Source of the DNA: Lentzea xinjiangensis
Lineage (GTDB): Bacteria; Actinomycetota; Actinomycetes; Mycobacteriales; Pseudonocardiaceae
Direction of reading: 5' to 3'
Length of the DNA: 64,000 bases
Assembly (NCBI RefSeq): GCF_900110955.1
Contig: NZ_FOFR01000030.1
Location: 31,930 to 95,929 of the forward strand
Positions 1-7,884 of the stretch are shown one piece after another (position 1 is the first letter of the stretch; every line of letters starts with the position of its first letter). Below the pieces are notes generated by a model. It saw only the letters and a program-made list of their open reading frames with translations. It ran no database searches and was not told where the DNA came from. A program made the translations under genes and the position numbers.

Positions 1-2
1 TG

Positions 3-149
3 TCCACGAACCGGCTCAACGCCGCAGTCGGGGAACAGAAGACGATCGCTCTCGGAAGCCTGCTACGGCATACCCCCGCCAAGTGCTCGTTCGCCGAACT
101 TGCAGCATGCATCGAGGCGGAGGTGAACCGCGAGCAGGCGCACGGATAG
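3..149 (+). CDS. C-terminal fragment of an unidentified protein, running in from the left edge
   Basis: An open frame enters from the left edge and stops at TAG 147-149, giving 48 residues that end EVNREQAHG. It has normal actinobacterial codon use with G or C at most third positions. I do not recognise the family, and no motif is visible in so short a piece. No other frame in the first 150 bases looks coding, so it is reported as the tail of a gene that starts outside the window. Confidence 0.4.
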   Translation, partial: STNRLNAAVGEQKTIALGSLLRHTPAKCSFAELAACIEAEVNREQAHG

Positions 150-255
150 CCAGAGCCAGGATTCTCCGTCCAAGTAGCCGCACGCCGGAGGTTCGCGGAA
201 CAACATCGAGTCACTCGTTCAGCGCTGGCCCGGACGGACCGAGAAGGCCGGAACA

Positions 256-1146
256 TCAGCCGGGTGTTCGAATCCCGTCCGCTGGCCTCTCCTGGCTGGC
301 CGCCCACGACGCCAGCAGGGCGAGGCCGTCCGCGGTCACCGTGCCGGCGGCCGCGGTGTAGACGGTCAGGAGCAAGCCCGGATCGGCGGGCAGCTCCATC
401 GCCTCGACGTCCAGGTCGAGCCGGCCCACCACCGGGTGGTGCAGGCGCTTGCGTCCGGACCGGTGGAGCCGGACGTCCTGAGACGCCCACCGCTGCCGGA
501 ACAGCTCACTGCTCGTCGCCAGCTCACCGACCAGGGCTATCAGCTCCTCGTCGTGCGGGTTGCGGCCGGCCTCCATGCGCAGCTTGGCCGCCACGTCGCA
601 GACGATCCGGTCGTAGTCGACGAAGAACGTTCTTGCCGCCTGAGTGTCCAGGTACACGAACCGGGCGATGTTCGCCGGTCGTCGCGGGTCGGCCAGCACC
701 GGTGAGAACAGCGCGCGGGCAAGGTGGTTCGTGGCCAGCACGTCATAACGGCCGTTGCAGATCCAAGCCGGCGCATCGGTGATGGCCTCGAGCACCTGCT
801 GAAGTGCCGGACGCACCGTCACGGCAGGTCGCCGGCGGCGTCGGCCGCCGGGCGCCCTGGACTGCCGCGCGAGGTGGAACAGGTGATCGCGCTCGGCCTC
901 GTCGAGTTTCAAGGCGGAAGCCACCGCGTCGATCACGCCGTCGGAGGCGCCGGCGAGGCTGCCGCGCTCCATGCGCACGTAGTAGTCGACCGACACCCCC
1001 GCCAGCAGGGCCACCTCTTCGCGACGCAGGCCCTTGACCCGGCGGTTACCGCCGTAAGCGGGCAGTCCGGCCTGCTCGGGTGTGATCCGCGCGCGGCGCG
1101 AGCTCAGGAACTCCTTGATCTCGGTGCGCAGATCGATCGTGGCCAT
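256..1146 (-). CDS. XRE-family regulator with MmyB-like C-terminal domain
   Basis: This 296-aa protein has an N-terminal helix-turn-helix of the 'RRVKGLRREEVALLAGVS' type (about residues 30-85), then a basic linker. A C-terminal MmyB-like ligand-binding region follows, with the family's PAWICNGRYDVLATN and 'RFVYLD' patterns. Such proteins are common actinobacterial repressors that usually control an adjacent SDR or other oxidoreductase gene. Here the gene lies 60 bp downstream of the SDR at 1207-2010 on the same strand, so the two are probably co-transcribed and the regulator may act on the shared promoter near 2011-2332. The ATG at 1146 is chosen; an in-frame GTG at 1170 would add eight residues, and neither has a clear ribosome-binding site. 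The family assignment is firm, the target is inference. Confidence 0.88.
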   Translation of the reverse strand: MATIDLRTEIKEFLSSRRARITPEQAGLPAYGGNRRVKGLRREEVALLAGVSVDYYVRMERGSLAGASDGVIDAVASALKLDEAERDHLFHLARQSRAPGGRRRRRPAVTVRPALQQVLEAITDAPAWICNGRYDVLATNHLARALFSPVLADPRRPANIARFVYLDTQAARTFFVDYDRIVCDVAAKLRMEAGRNPHDEELIALVGELATSSELFRQRWASQDVRLHRSGRKRLHHPVVGRLDLDVEAMELPADPGLLLTVYTAAAGTVTADGLALLASWAASQERPADGIRTPG

Positions 1147-1206
1147 CTCGTCACCGTAGGCCTTGTCCACGGGCGAAGGGAGGTCCTGCTGGTACCCCCC
1201 GGACGG

Positions 1207-2010
1207 TCACGTACCCGATGCGGTCGTCGCGATGCCGCCGTCCACCGGGACGACGGCGCCCGTGAGGTAGGCCCCGGCCCGGCTGGCGAGGAACACGGCG
1301 ATACCCGCCATGTCGTCGTCGCGGCCGAGCCGGCGCAGAGGGGCCTTCGCCGCGATCCTGTCGCCGATGGCTTCGAGCGTGGACGCCATCATCTGCGACG
1401 GGGACGGTCCCGGTGCCACCGCGTTCACCGTGACGTGCTGTGGGCCCAGCTCTCGGGCGAGCACCCTGGTGAGCTGGTGGAGTCCCGCCTTGCTGGCCGC
1501 GTACGAGTAGTTGGGCGAGTCGGCGACGTGGATGGCGGCGATGCTGCCGATGTTGATGACCCGCGCGGGATCATCGGCGGTGCCCGCCCTGCGAAGTGCG
1601 GGGAGCAGCGCCTGCACCAGCCAGAACGGCGACTTGAGGTTGAGGTCGGTCACGGTGTCCCAGGCCTCGTCGGGGAACGTCTCCAGCGGCTCGCGCCACA
1701 TCGCTCCCGCGTTGTTGACGAGGACGTCCAGGCGATCCGAGCCGGCCGCGACAAGATCAGCGAGGCGCCGGCACTCGTCGTGCCTGGACAGGTCGGCGGG
1801 AATCGCTCGAACGTCGCCGAATTCGGACAGCACCCGCTGTGCCTCCGCGCACGCGTCGGCGTCGCGTGAGCTGATGACGACACGGGCGCCCGCCTGGAGA
1901 AGGCCGCGCGCTATCATCATCCCAATTCCTCTGGTGCCGCCGGTGACAAGTGCGTGCTTCCCGCTCAGGTCGAAAAGATCTGCATGAGTGGTGAACTGGT
2001 TTTCCGTCAT
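1207..2010 (-). CDS. Short-chain dehydrogenase/reductase (RhlG/FabG-like)
   Basis: This 267-aa protein is a classical Rossmann-fold NAD(P)-dependent oxidoreductase. It shows the TGGTRGIG nucleotide-binding loop, the NNAG motif and the catalytic YSYAASK (Tyr-x-x-x-Lys), with a Ser-rich strand before it. It ends PVDGGIATTASGT, matching the classical C-terminal end in which PxDGG closes the fold. The internal 'AVAPGPSPSQMM' loop resembles RhlG-type 3-oxoacyl reductases, but the substrate cannot be assigned. The ATG at 2010 follows a purine-rich stretch. It is the first gene of a probable two-gene unit with the MmyB-type regulator downstream and is divergent from the secreted nuclease-like gene. 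Confidence 0.9.
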   Translation of the reverse strand: MTENQFTTHADLFDLSGKHALVTGGTRGIGMMIARGLLQAGARVVISSRDADACAEAQRVLSEFGDVRAIPADLSRHDECRRLADLVAAGSDRLDVLVNNAGAMWREPLETFPDEAWDTVTDLNLKSPFWLVQALLPALRRAGTADDPARVINIGSIAAIHVADSPNYSYAASKAGLHQLTRVLARELGPQHVTVNAVAPGPSPSQMMASTLEAIGDRIAAKAPLRRLGRDDDMAGIAVFLASRAGAYLTGAVVPVDGGIATTASGT

Positions 2011-2332
2011 CGTTGTGCGCGCCTTTCGTGAACCCGTTGCTTCTGCCTTGTGGCGGGAGCCGGCTCATGAAGATTCGCAGGCGTCCCGAACTTCCGGGAG
2101 ACCCTGGTGATCCAGGTACTGCGAAAGCCCCCTTCGGTCCTGCGGCAGCTTCACGTCGGATGACCTGATGACAGGTTGCTGCTCGTTCGGCCATTCCGGT
2201 GGACGGGTAATTCAGCTCGCGGTGCTCCATATGAGTGGTCCGGCCGCAACGCAAAGACACATTTCTCCCGGTCTGTCGAGACTGTCGGGGCGAGACGACA
2301 TTTGGGTCTCGTAACCACGCTCAGGGGGAATA
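2011..2332. promoter_or_regulatory. Divergent intergenic region between the SDR and the secreted nuclease-like gene
   Basis: These 322 bases separate two divergent starts and must hold both promoters. I see no convincing small gene. The + strand side ends with a good ribosome-binding site (CAGGGGGAA) just before the GTG at 2333. No clear operator repeat was found by eye. Confidence 0.5.
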
Positions 2333-3793
2333 GTGGTGAAAAGAAGATCAGTTCTGATGTCTGTTGCGCTTTCGGCGGTAGCGACCGTTCTGTTCGCCTC
2401 GGCCGCTTCGGCCGAGCCTGTGGACAACGCGGGGCAGAAGGACCAACTCACGTACAAGGTCGTTCCCTACGTCATCACCGATCCGCATCTGGTGAAGAAC
2501 CCGCAGCTCATCCTGGACGAACTGGCCAAGCGCGGAGATCTGTCCGGGCTGGGCATCTCGCCGGCCGACGGCGGCCCGTCGAAGATCCACGGGCGGGCGG
2601 CTGTCGCGGAGCCGCGCAGCTACGTCGTGGACTCGTCGCGTTTCCCGCGGGGCAGTCTCCCGTCCGATCGCTACGACTACGCCGAGTTCAGCGAGTGCAC
2701 CGCGAGCGGCAGCGAGGCGTACAACGACGAGGGGTGGATCAAGAACCGCTACTCGTACTGCCAGAACCACGTCATCGTGATGCCGGCGTACGTGTGCGGT
2801 CTGTTCCCGCCGAGCTGCCGTCAGGTCGGCACGTACATGTCGGTGAACACCATGATCGGCTACGGCAAGCAGGAGGGCTGGGACTTCCAGGGCCTTCCCG
2901 AGTGGCGGTTCGCGGACTTCTACCTCGACGTCAACGTCCTGCAGGCGACCGGCCCGTTCGCCGACCCCCGCGCCACGATGGAGGCGGAGATCGAGTGCGA
3001 CGGTGACTACCCGGGGCAGCCGCCGTCGGGGGTGGACCCCGACAACGCCTGCGTCCCCGGTGGGCGGGACGTCACGGAGCGGCCTATCTCCGAGTGGCGG
3101 GTGAACAGGGGAGCGGACTTCGACATCGGCTCCGAGGGAGTCGCCCCGGCGGCGGACAAGGGTGAGCAGATCGCGGTGGGGGAGTTCTACTTCGACTACG
3201 ACTTCGACCTGCCCGGCGCGTGGGTGCAGCTCTTCGACCCGGAAAGCCCCGCGGGCGGGATGCGCTTCGACTCCGCCTGGTACAACCAGCAGTCCACCAA
3301 GGGCAGTGTCTTCGACCGGGCGACGCCGGGGTTCTCCTTCACCAAGTCCGATCCGGACGTGGCCGGTGCCGCGGTGCACATCGAGGAGGCGCGCGCCAAC
3401 CCCGCCGCCACCGTGCCCACCAAGCCCGACAAGGTCCTCCACGGTGCCACGCCGAGCGACCCGCTGCACCGGTTGCCGCGCGCGAAGAGCGAGGGACACC
3501 GCGTGCGGGCCGATCACAACCGGGACGTCTCGACCAACTTCTGCGACACCGTGGCGATGCCGCCGAAACCGCCGACCGGCGGCCCGTACGACTGCGACGA
3601 GTACGCCCTCGCTTCCACCTACGAGGGAGCCGCGCAGTTCTACCACGACGAACAACCGCAGAACGAGCTCAACTACTCGGTCCGCTGGGTGAACTCGGAG
3701 CAGAACCAGGAAGCGGGCAGGCGCATCGGCAGGTGGTACGAGAATGACCGCATTCTCGACCGCGAGGCGTTCTTCATCCCCATTCGACCGTAG
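2333..3793 (+). CDS. Secreted protein with C-terminal NucA/NucB-type deoxyribonuclease domain
   Basis: The 486-aa product starts with a signal peptide (basic MVKRRS, a hydrophobic stretch to about residue 25, then ASAASA as a signal-peptidase site). The middle is unrecognised. The last 75 residues match the NucA/NucB nuclease pattern found in Streptomyces secreted proteins: YDCDEYALASTYEG near residue 420, then NSEQNQEAGRRIGRWY and 'NDRILDREAFFI'. The family cleaves DNA extracellularly, and Bacillus NucA acts in competence and is held by the inhibitor Nin (ComJ). The start is GTG 2333 (GTG 2336 is equally possible) behind CAGGGGGAA. The gene that follows could be an inhibitor. The domain call is by motif only, so nuclease activity is inference. 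Confidence 0.72.
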   Translation: MVKRRSVLMSVALSAVATVLFASAASAEPVDNAGQKDQLTYKVVPYVITDPHLVKNPQLILDELAKRGDLSGLGISPADGGPSKIHGRAAVAEPRSYVVDSSRFPRGSLPSDRYDYAEFSECTASGSEAYNDEGWIKNRYSYCQNHVIVMPAYVCGLFPPSCRQVGTYMSVNTMIGYGKQEGWDFQGLPEWRFADFYLDVNVLQATGPFADPRATMEAEIECDGDYPGQPPSGVDPDNACVPGGRDVTERPISEWRVNRGADFDIGSEGVAPAADKGEQIAVGEFYFDYDFDLPGAWVQLFDPESPAGGMRFDSAWYNQQSTKGSVFDRATPGFSFTKSDPDVAGAAVHIEEARANPAATVPTKPDKVLHGATPSDPLHRLPRAKSEGHRVRADHNRDVSTNFCDTVAMPPKPPTGGPYDCDEYALASTYEGAAQFYHDEQPQNELNYSVRWVNSEQNQEAGRRIGRWYENDRILDREAFFIPIRP

Positions 3794-3796
3794 ATC

Positions 3797-3833
3797 CACC
3801 GGGGGCGCGGTGTGCCGCACCGCGCCCCCGTGG
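3797..3833 (+). terminator. Strong GC hairpin after the nuclease-like gene
   Basis: Arms at 3797-3812 and 3818-3833 (core GGGGGCGCGGTG pairing with CACCGCGCCCCC) form a long GC stem with a 5-nt loop just after the stop at 3793. There is no T-run, which is common for actinomycete terminators. It lies between the nuclease-like gene and the next gene, so any read-through would be partial. Confidence 0.6.
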
Positions 3834-3852
3834 CCCACAAGAGGTGGCGACC

Positions 3853-4299
3853 ATGTCCCCCGGCAAGCTGAGCGACCACCAGGCGGAAGTAGCTGTCAAC
3901 CGGCGCCTGCTCGGTCTGTTCGACGACGCGTCGCTGGCGGAGCCCAACCCCGTACTGCCTCTGCGCGTCGGGGACTGGGTCAGCACCAGCCGCGGCAAAG
4001 TGCTCATGGAGGCCGACGTGGACGTCATCACCGCCACGCTGCACGTCGAGGTCTGGGACGCGCCCCTCCCCGACGACGACACCTGGCCCCGGACCAAGAC
4101 CGTGCCCATGGTGCTCGAGTCGGGGAACCTGTCCGTGGACGAGATCGAGCACGGCACTCGTTCCCTCGGCATCCGGGTACCGGCTCCGGGGCTGTGGCAG
4201 GCCCGGCTGTCGTGGCGCACCGAAGACTCACGCCACGCCACGGTGCGCGTGCAGTTCTGGCCGGTCTCGGGGCGAGCGGGCACTCCGAACTCGTCCTGA
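3853..4299 (+). CDS. Small cytoplasmic protein, possible ComJ/Nin-like nuclease inhibitor
   Basis: This 148-aa protein has no signal peptide or membrane segment and is predicted rich in beta strands. The ATG at 3853 is preceded by AAGAGG with good spacing; an upstream GTG at 3844 is possible. The pattern 'VDVITATLHVEVWD', 'TKTVPMVLESGNLSVDEI' and 'LGIRVPAPGLWQARLSW' resembles Bacillus ComJ (Nin). There a strand of the same type, a 'TVPF..TENG' segment and 'FDLPKGDYQLTCW' occur in that order, at about the same total length (132 aa). Nin inhibits NucA, and here the gene directly follows a NucA/NucB-type gene. The similarity is weak and was judged by eye; a hypothetical protein of another family remains possible. 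Confidence 0.55.
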   Translation: MSPGKLSDHQAEVAVNRRLLGLFDDASLAEPNPVLPLRVGDWVSTSRGKVLMEADVDVITATLHVEVWDAPLPDDDTWPRTKTVPMVLESGNLSVDEIEHGTRSLGIRVPAPGLWQARLSWRTEDSRHATVRVQFWPVSGRAGTPNSS

Positions 4300-4360
4300 G
4301 CCGAACGGGTCGCCCACTCGGGATCTCCACCCGCCTCATCGGCGGGCCGATACCGCTGAG

Positions 4361-4552
4361 GTGACCGAGTTCCTTCAGCAGCGGCGTGGCGAGGCCGACG
4401 TCCTCCTCCCACGCACCGGCGACACCCTGGACGGGGCCACCGCCGGCCAGGTTCGTGAGCTTGCCCGGCACGAGTTCGTGCGCCCCCTCGACCGCGCAGG
4501 CCGGCCCTCCGAACTGCCCGGCACGCCGCCCGTGCAGGAGTGGCTCGCGTGA
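4361..4552 (+). CDS. Small protein of unknown function, coupled to the next gene
   Basis: A GTG start gives a 63-aa soluble, charged protein ('TEFLQQRRGEADVLLP'). I do not recognise a family. Its TGA stop overlaps the ATG of the following membrane protein (TGATG at 4550-4554), the arrangement expected for translational coupling, and this is the main reason to believe it is real. It has no signal peptide, cysteine or repeat. Confidence 0.45.
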   Translation: MTEFLQQRRGEADVLLPRTGDTLDGATAGQVRELARHEFVRPLDRAGRPSELPGTPPVQEWLA

Positions 4553-5019
4553 TGGTCTTCGACGAGCGGCCCGCTGGTGCGGCTCCGCGTTGCGTGCAAC
4601 GGACCCTGGTCTTCGTCGGCCTGCCCGTGGTGCCCGCGTCGATCGTGGTGTCCGCCGCGGCCACGCACCTGGTCCAGCCGGAACTCGGCGGCGGGCCGAT
4701 CACCGCAGCGTTGATGTACGCGCTGCTGGTGGCGGTGCACCTCCTCATGGCGCAGCTGGTCTACCTGTACGCCGCCACTGCCCGGCAGCGGCGACGGCGG
4801 CGCGTTCGCCGCCTCCTGTACTTGATCGCGGCGTTCGTCTTCTTGTTCGACGGCTGCTCGGTGCTGGCCGCCGGCCAGGGCATCGTCGCGTTCGCGGCGG
4901 CGGGGATCGGGGGCGCGCTGGGACCGTTCTTCCTGGCCGCACTCCTGTGCGAGGAGACCGGCATCTGGCTCCGGCGCAGAGACGCCCTCGACGCCGCGCC
5001 CGCCGCGACGTCGCCTTGA
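4552..5019 (+). CDS. Small integral membrane protein
   Basis: The 155-aa product starts at ATG 4552, overlapping the stop of the preceding small gene. It has about four hydrophobic segments: residues about 18-38, 48-72, 85-110 and 112-135. An arginine-rich loop (ARQRRRRRVRR) between helices two and three should face the cytoplasm by the positive-inside rule. No catalytic motif or known family is recognised. It is probably co-translated with the 63-aa protein upstream. Confidence 0.6.
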   Translation: MVFDERPAGAAPRCVQRTLVFVGLPVVPASIVVSAAATHLVQPELGGGPITAALMYALLVAVHLLMAQLVYLYAATARQRRRRRVRRLLYLIAAFVFLFDGCSVLAAGQGIVAFAAAGIGGALGPFFLAALLCEETGIWLRRRDALDAAPAATSP

Positions 5020-5049
5020 TGTCCGCGTCGGCGGGTTTCGCGTTGCGCC

Positions 5050-5304
5050 ATGAGCACTGAGCCGTCACCGTGGGGGTGGTCGGTTTCCGAGGCGGTGGTG
5101 ATGACGGGGGTCATGCGGGTGCCGGCGGCGTCGGGCGGACGCTGCTGGATGTGCGGCATGCCGGCCGTCTCGGGAGAGAAGCTCCCCGGTCGCCGGCACA
5201 GGGTCCGGCTGCTGTGCAAGCGTCACGACGTCCTGGTCTTCGGCGGTGCTCGCGACACACCCGGCTCTTCTTCCGGTGACGACGCACCGTCCAGCCGCAA
5301 GTAG
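5050..5304 (+). CDS. Small Cys/His protein with an altered tail
   Basis: The 84-aa frame has an ATG start and a CWMCG motif near residue 33, with a later LLCKRH that could complete a zinc site. The last dozen residues are encoded antisense to the dnaE2 relic at 5268-5363, so the original C-terminus has probably been replaced at that junction. I do not recognise the family. It could be a truncated real gene or a chance frame. Confidence 0.35.
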   Translation: MSTEPSPWGWSVSEAVVMTGVMRVPAASGGRCWMCGMPAVSGEKLPGRRHRVRLLCKRHDVLVFGGARDTPGSSSGDDAPSSRK

Positions 5305-5363
5305 CTCAAATGCACGTGGAGTTCGGCGTACGGCCGAGTAGTCACGCAGATCATCAAGCGCTG
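5268..5363 (-). pseudogene. Relic of the 5' end of dnaE2 (PHP-domain start)
   Basis: Read on the minus strand the relic encodes 'RPYAELHVHLSYLRLDGASS'. This matches the PHP-domain start of the dnaE2 copy at 37.9 kb, 'VPYAELHVHSSYSWLDGASS'. The DNA also aligns: CCGTCCAGCC, GAGTTCGGCGTACGG and GTCACGCAGATC recur in the same order, with about 30 bases deleted between the last two. No open frame remains around it. It is a partial copy of the polymerase gene left in a region with other relics. No function is expected. Confidence 0.75.
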
Positions 5364-5366
5364 ACC

Positions 5367-5413
5367 AAATGAGGTGGAATTCCTTCCGGAAACGAATGAA
5401 TTCCACCTCATTT
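5367..5413. repeat. Perfect 16-bp inverted repeat with 15-nt loop
   Basis: AAATGAGGTGGAATTC at 5367-5382 pairs perfectly with GAATTCCACCTCATTT at 5398-5413. The loop is CTTCCGGAAACGAAT. The arms are AT-richer than the neighbourhood and are followed by a T-rich run (TCTCTTGTGTAT), so it may act as a terminator. It begins four bases after the dnaE2 relic, so a role as the end of a small mobile sequence is also possible. Confidence 0.6.
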
Positions 5414-5542
5414 CTCTTGTGTATCATTCCGGCGATCCGATCGGCGGCGAGGGAGCCGTCGGTTGTGGCGCCGTAGTTCCATTGTCTCTGAATATGCGTT
5501 GACACGGCGAGTTCACGGCCTGCAGGTGACTTTGGAGGCCTT

Positions 5543-7715
5543 TTGTTGTCGCGCAGGTTTCATGCAGCGCGCACGCCGATGGCGGTGTGCGTCGTGACGT
5601 TCGTGCTCGCCCTGTTTCCGCTGACCAACGTGCAGACGTTCTACTTCTGGGACGACAGCGCGGCCGTGTTCGTACCGGGTTGGCACCACATCGGCACCGA
5701 ACTGCTGGCCGGACGCTTCCCGGTGCTGTCACCGGACATGTGGCCGGGCGGCAACATCGCCGCCGAGGCGCAGCTCAGCCTGTGGAATCCCATCATGCTG
5801 GCCAACTACGTGGTCGTCGCGCTGATGCCCGACCTCGCGGTGGCCGCGACGATGGTCAAGCTCGAGTTCATGGTGCTGATGGGCACTGGGCGTCTATTTG
5901 TTGTGCCGCGAGTACGGCGCACGCCGGGTGCCGTCGGCGGCGGTCGCCGTGCTGCTGCCGTTCGCGGGCTTCACGCTGTACTTCGACGCCTCCGGGTGGG
6001 CGATCAGCATGATCTCCTTCGCCTGGGTTCCGCATTTGTGGTGGGCCGCCCGCAAATGCGCCGACAGCAGGCTGACCCCGGTGGTGCCGGCGTTCTTCGG
6101 AATCATGGGGATGACCTGCGGCAGCCCGTACGGCGCCCTGGGCGTCGTCGCGGTGATCGCCGCCTTGCTCGTCGAACGGGTGGCGCAGCGCGGCTGGTCG
6201 TCGTGCCTGCGGCTGCTGCTGGTCGCTTCGGCCGTCGCGATGACCGCCGTGGTCGTCTTCATCCCGCTCGTGCTCGCCGGTGAGGTGTCGTTCCGCGGTG
6301 ACCGGTCGATCTCCAACAGCGGTTTCATGGTCGCCGCGCTCGGCGACCTGCTCAACCTCAGTTCGCCGACTTACACGCCGGAAGAGGCGTCCGTCAACAA
6401 CCTCCGCCTCGCGGCCCGTACGCGTTCCTCGGCTGGTTCGTCCTGCCGCTGCTGCCGTGGCTGCGGTGGTCGGCCGTGCGCGAGAACCTGCGGGCGAGGT
6501 CAGCGCTCTTCGTGTTCGGCGCCGCCTACGCACTCTTCGCCACCGGAAGAGCCAGATCTGGCTCTTCCGGTGGCCGATGCGTGTCGTGGACTACGTGTAC
6601 CTGCCGGTGTGCGTGGTCGTAGCGCTCGCGCTCTCGGCGGGCCTGAACACCGACAGGGTGCGTCACCGGGCGGCCGTCACCGCGGTTCTGATCGGCGTGC
6701 AGGCCGTGCTCGCGTTCTCGGCCACGCCCGAGCACGTCCTGCACCACGTCACGGCGGCCGTGTTGCTCCTGTGCCTGTCCGCGGCCGCGGTGTACGTGGC
6801 GATGCGCCGGGAACGACTGCTGCCCGCCCTGCTGGTGCTCGGCACGGCCGTCGTGCTCTTCGCCCAACTGAGCTGGTATCCCGTCAACGGGGCGTTCACC
6901 GCCTACCGGTTGCCGCACGACGTCCGCGAGCTGCGGGAGCGGTTCGCCCGCTACGAGGGCAACACGTTCACCGTGTCGGCCGCGTGGCCGGGAGATCCAG
7001 ACGCCCATCCCGACGAGCTCTGGCGCGACGTCCTGGTCGGCAACGTGTACGAGGTCGCCGGGGTCAGGAGCCTCAACTCCTACACCGGCATCGGGTACGC
7101 GCAGTTCAACGACGGCCTGTGCATGACCCCGAGCGGCGCCACCTGTCCCGACGCGTTCCGGCGCCTGTTCGCGGTCGACCCAGGGACCGGTGTGCCGGTC
7201 GCGGACCTGCTGCGCGTTGAGAACGTCCTGGTGCGCAACGGTTTCGTACCGGACGGCATCGACGAACCTCCTGCGGGCTGGCGGGTGCTGTCCCGCGGTG
7301 AGCACGCGACAGCGTTCCGCCGCGACGCGTCGCCGCCGTGGCCGGACGGCCGGGTGTCGTGGACGTCGCCAGGCCTGGAAGTGGTCGCGGACCGCCGGGA
7401 GCCGAAGCGCCCGGAAGAGGAGATCCGCTACCGGGGCGAGGGCACGGTGATGCTCGCCGCCCTCGCATGGCCCGGCACGACCGCCGCGGTGGACGGACGG
7501 GAGGTGCCCGTGCGACGCGGCCCGATGGGCGTGATCACCATCGACCTGCCGCGAGCCGACCAGGCCGCGACGCTGCGGATCGGCTTTCGCGGCCTGGCTT
7601 CTCCTACGGGGTCCCGTTGCTCGCCGGCGGTGTGCTGCTCGCCTTGGTGCACGGCTTGGCGTACCGGGCCAGGAACAGCAGGCGAAACGCCGTAGCCGCT
7701 GCATCCGGCGGCGGC
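5543..7715 (+). pseudogene. YfhO-like polytopic membrane protein, broken by four frameshifts
   Basis: Three reading frames must be stitched to follow one protein of about 720 residues. It starts at TTG 5543 behind GGAGG. It is an extracellular-loop-rich membrane protein with many helices ('PFYFWDD'-like loop, 'GGNIAAEAQLSLWNP', 'WVPHLWWAARKC', 'SPYGALG'), resembling YfhO-family glycosylation or lipid-carrier membrane proteins. Frameshifts lie near 5890 (one extra G; intact reading GTGLYLLCREYG), near 6411 (one base lost), at 6545 (one G lost inside a palindrome) and near 7600 (one base lost; intact reading GFRGPGFSYGVPLLAG). The 3' end runs into a relic of another gene near 7720. Four independent frameshifts argue for true decay, though sequencing error cannot be excluded. 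Confidence 0.7.
6539..6574. repeat. Perfect 36-bp palindrome at a frameshift
   Basis: The 18-base half GCCACCGGAAGAGCCAGA is followed immediately by its exact reverse complement, with the centre at 6556/6557. It lies inside the YfhO-like gene, exactly where the frame slips by one base. Restoring one G at 6545-6546 would give the frame ATGKSQIWLFRWPM and make the palindrome imperfect. Confidence 0.9.
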
Positions 7716-7721
7716 GCGCCG

Positions 7722-7802
7722 ACGGCCGGCGACCACGACGTCGAGGCGATCTCCCGCGACCACCTGGACGCGGTGAACACCTGCCCGAGCGACACCGGCG
7801 CT
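7722..7802 (+). pseudogene. Relic of a gene like the one at 23960-24268
   Basis: About 75 bases match 24064-24140 with few differences: both encode 'DHDVEAISRD' then 'LDAVNT'. The relic then jumps to CACCGGCGCTGAT, the 3' end of the intact gene, as if the sequence between two CACCGGC repeats had been deleted. It is fused in frame behind the broken YfhO-like gene. It is a remnant only. Confidence 0.7.
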
Positions 7803-7884
7803 GATGACCGCTCACGTGACCGCCCAACTTTCCAGGCCAGGGCGAAACATCGCAACCGCCGGAACCCGTGGCTATCCTGACGCG

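Noticed and set aside
2348..3838. A 496-aa minus frame opposite the secreted nuclease-like gene
   Set aside because: Low-complexity shadow of the real gene; no family pattern and the + strand product has a clear signal peptide and domain.
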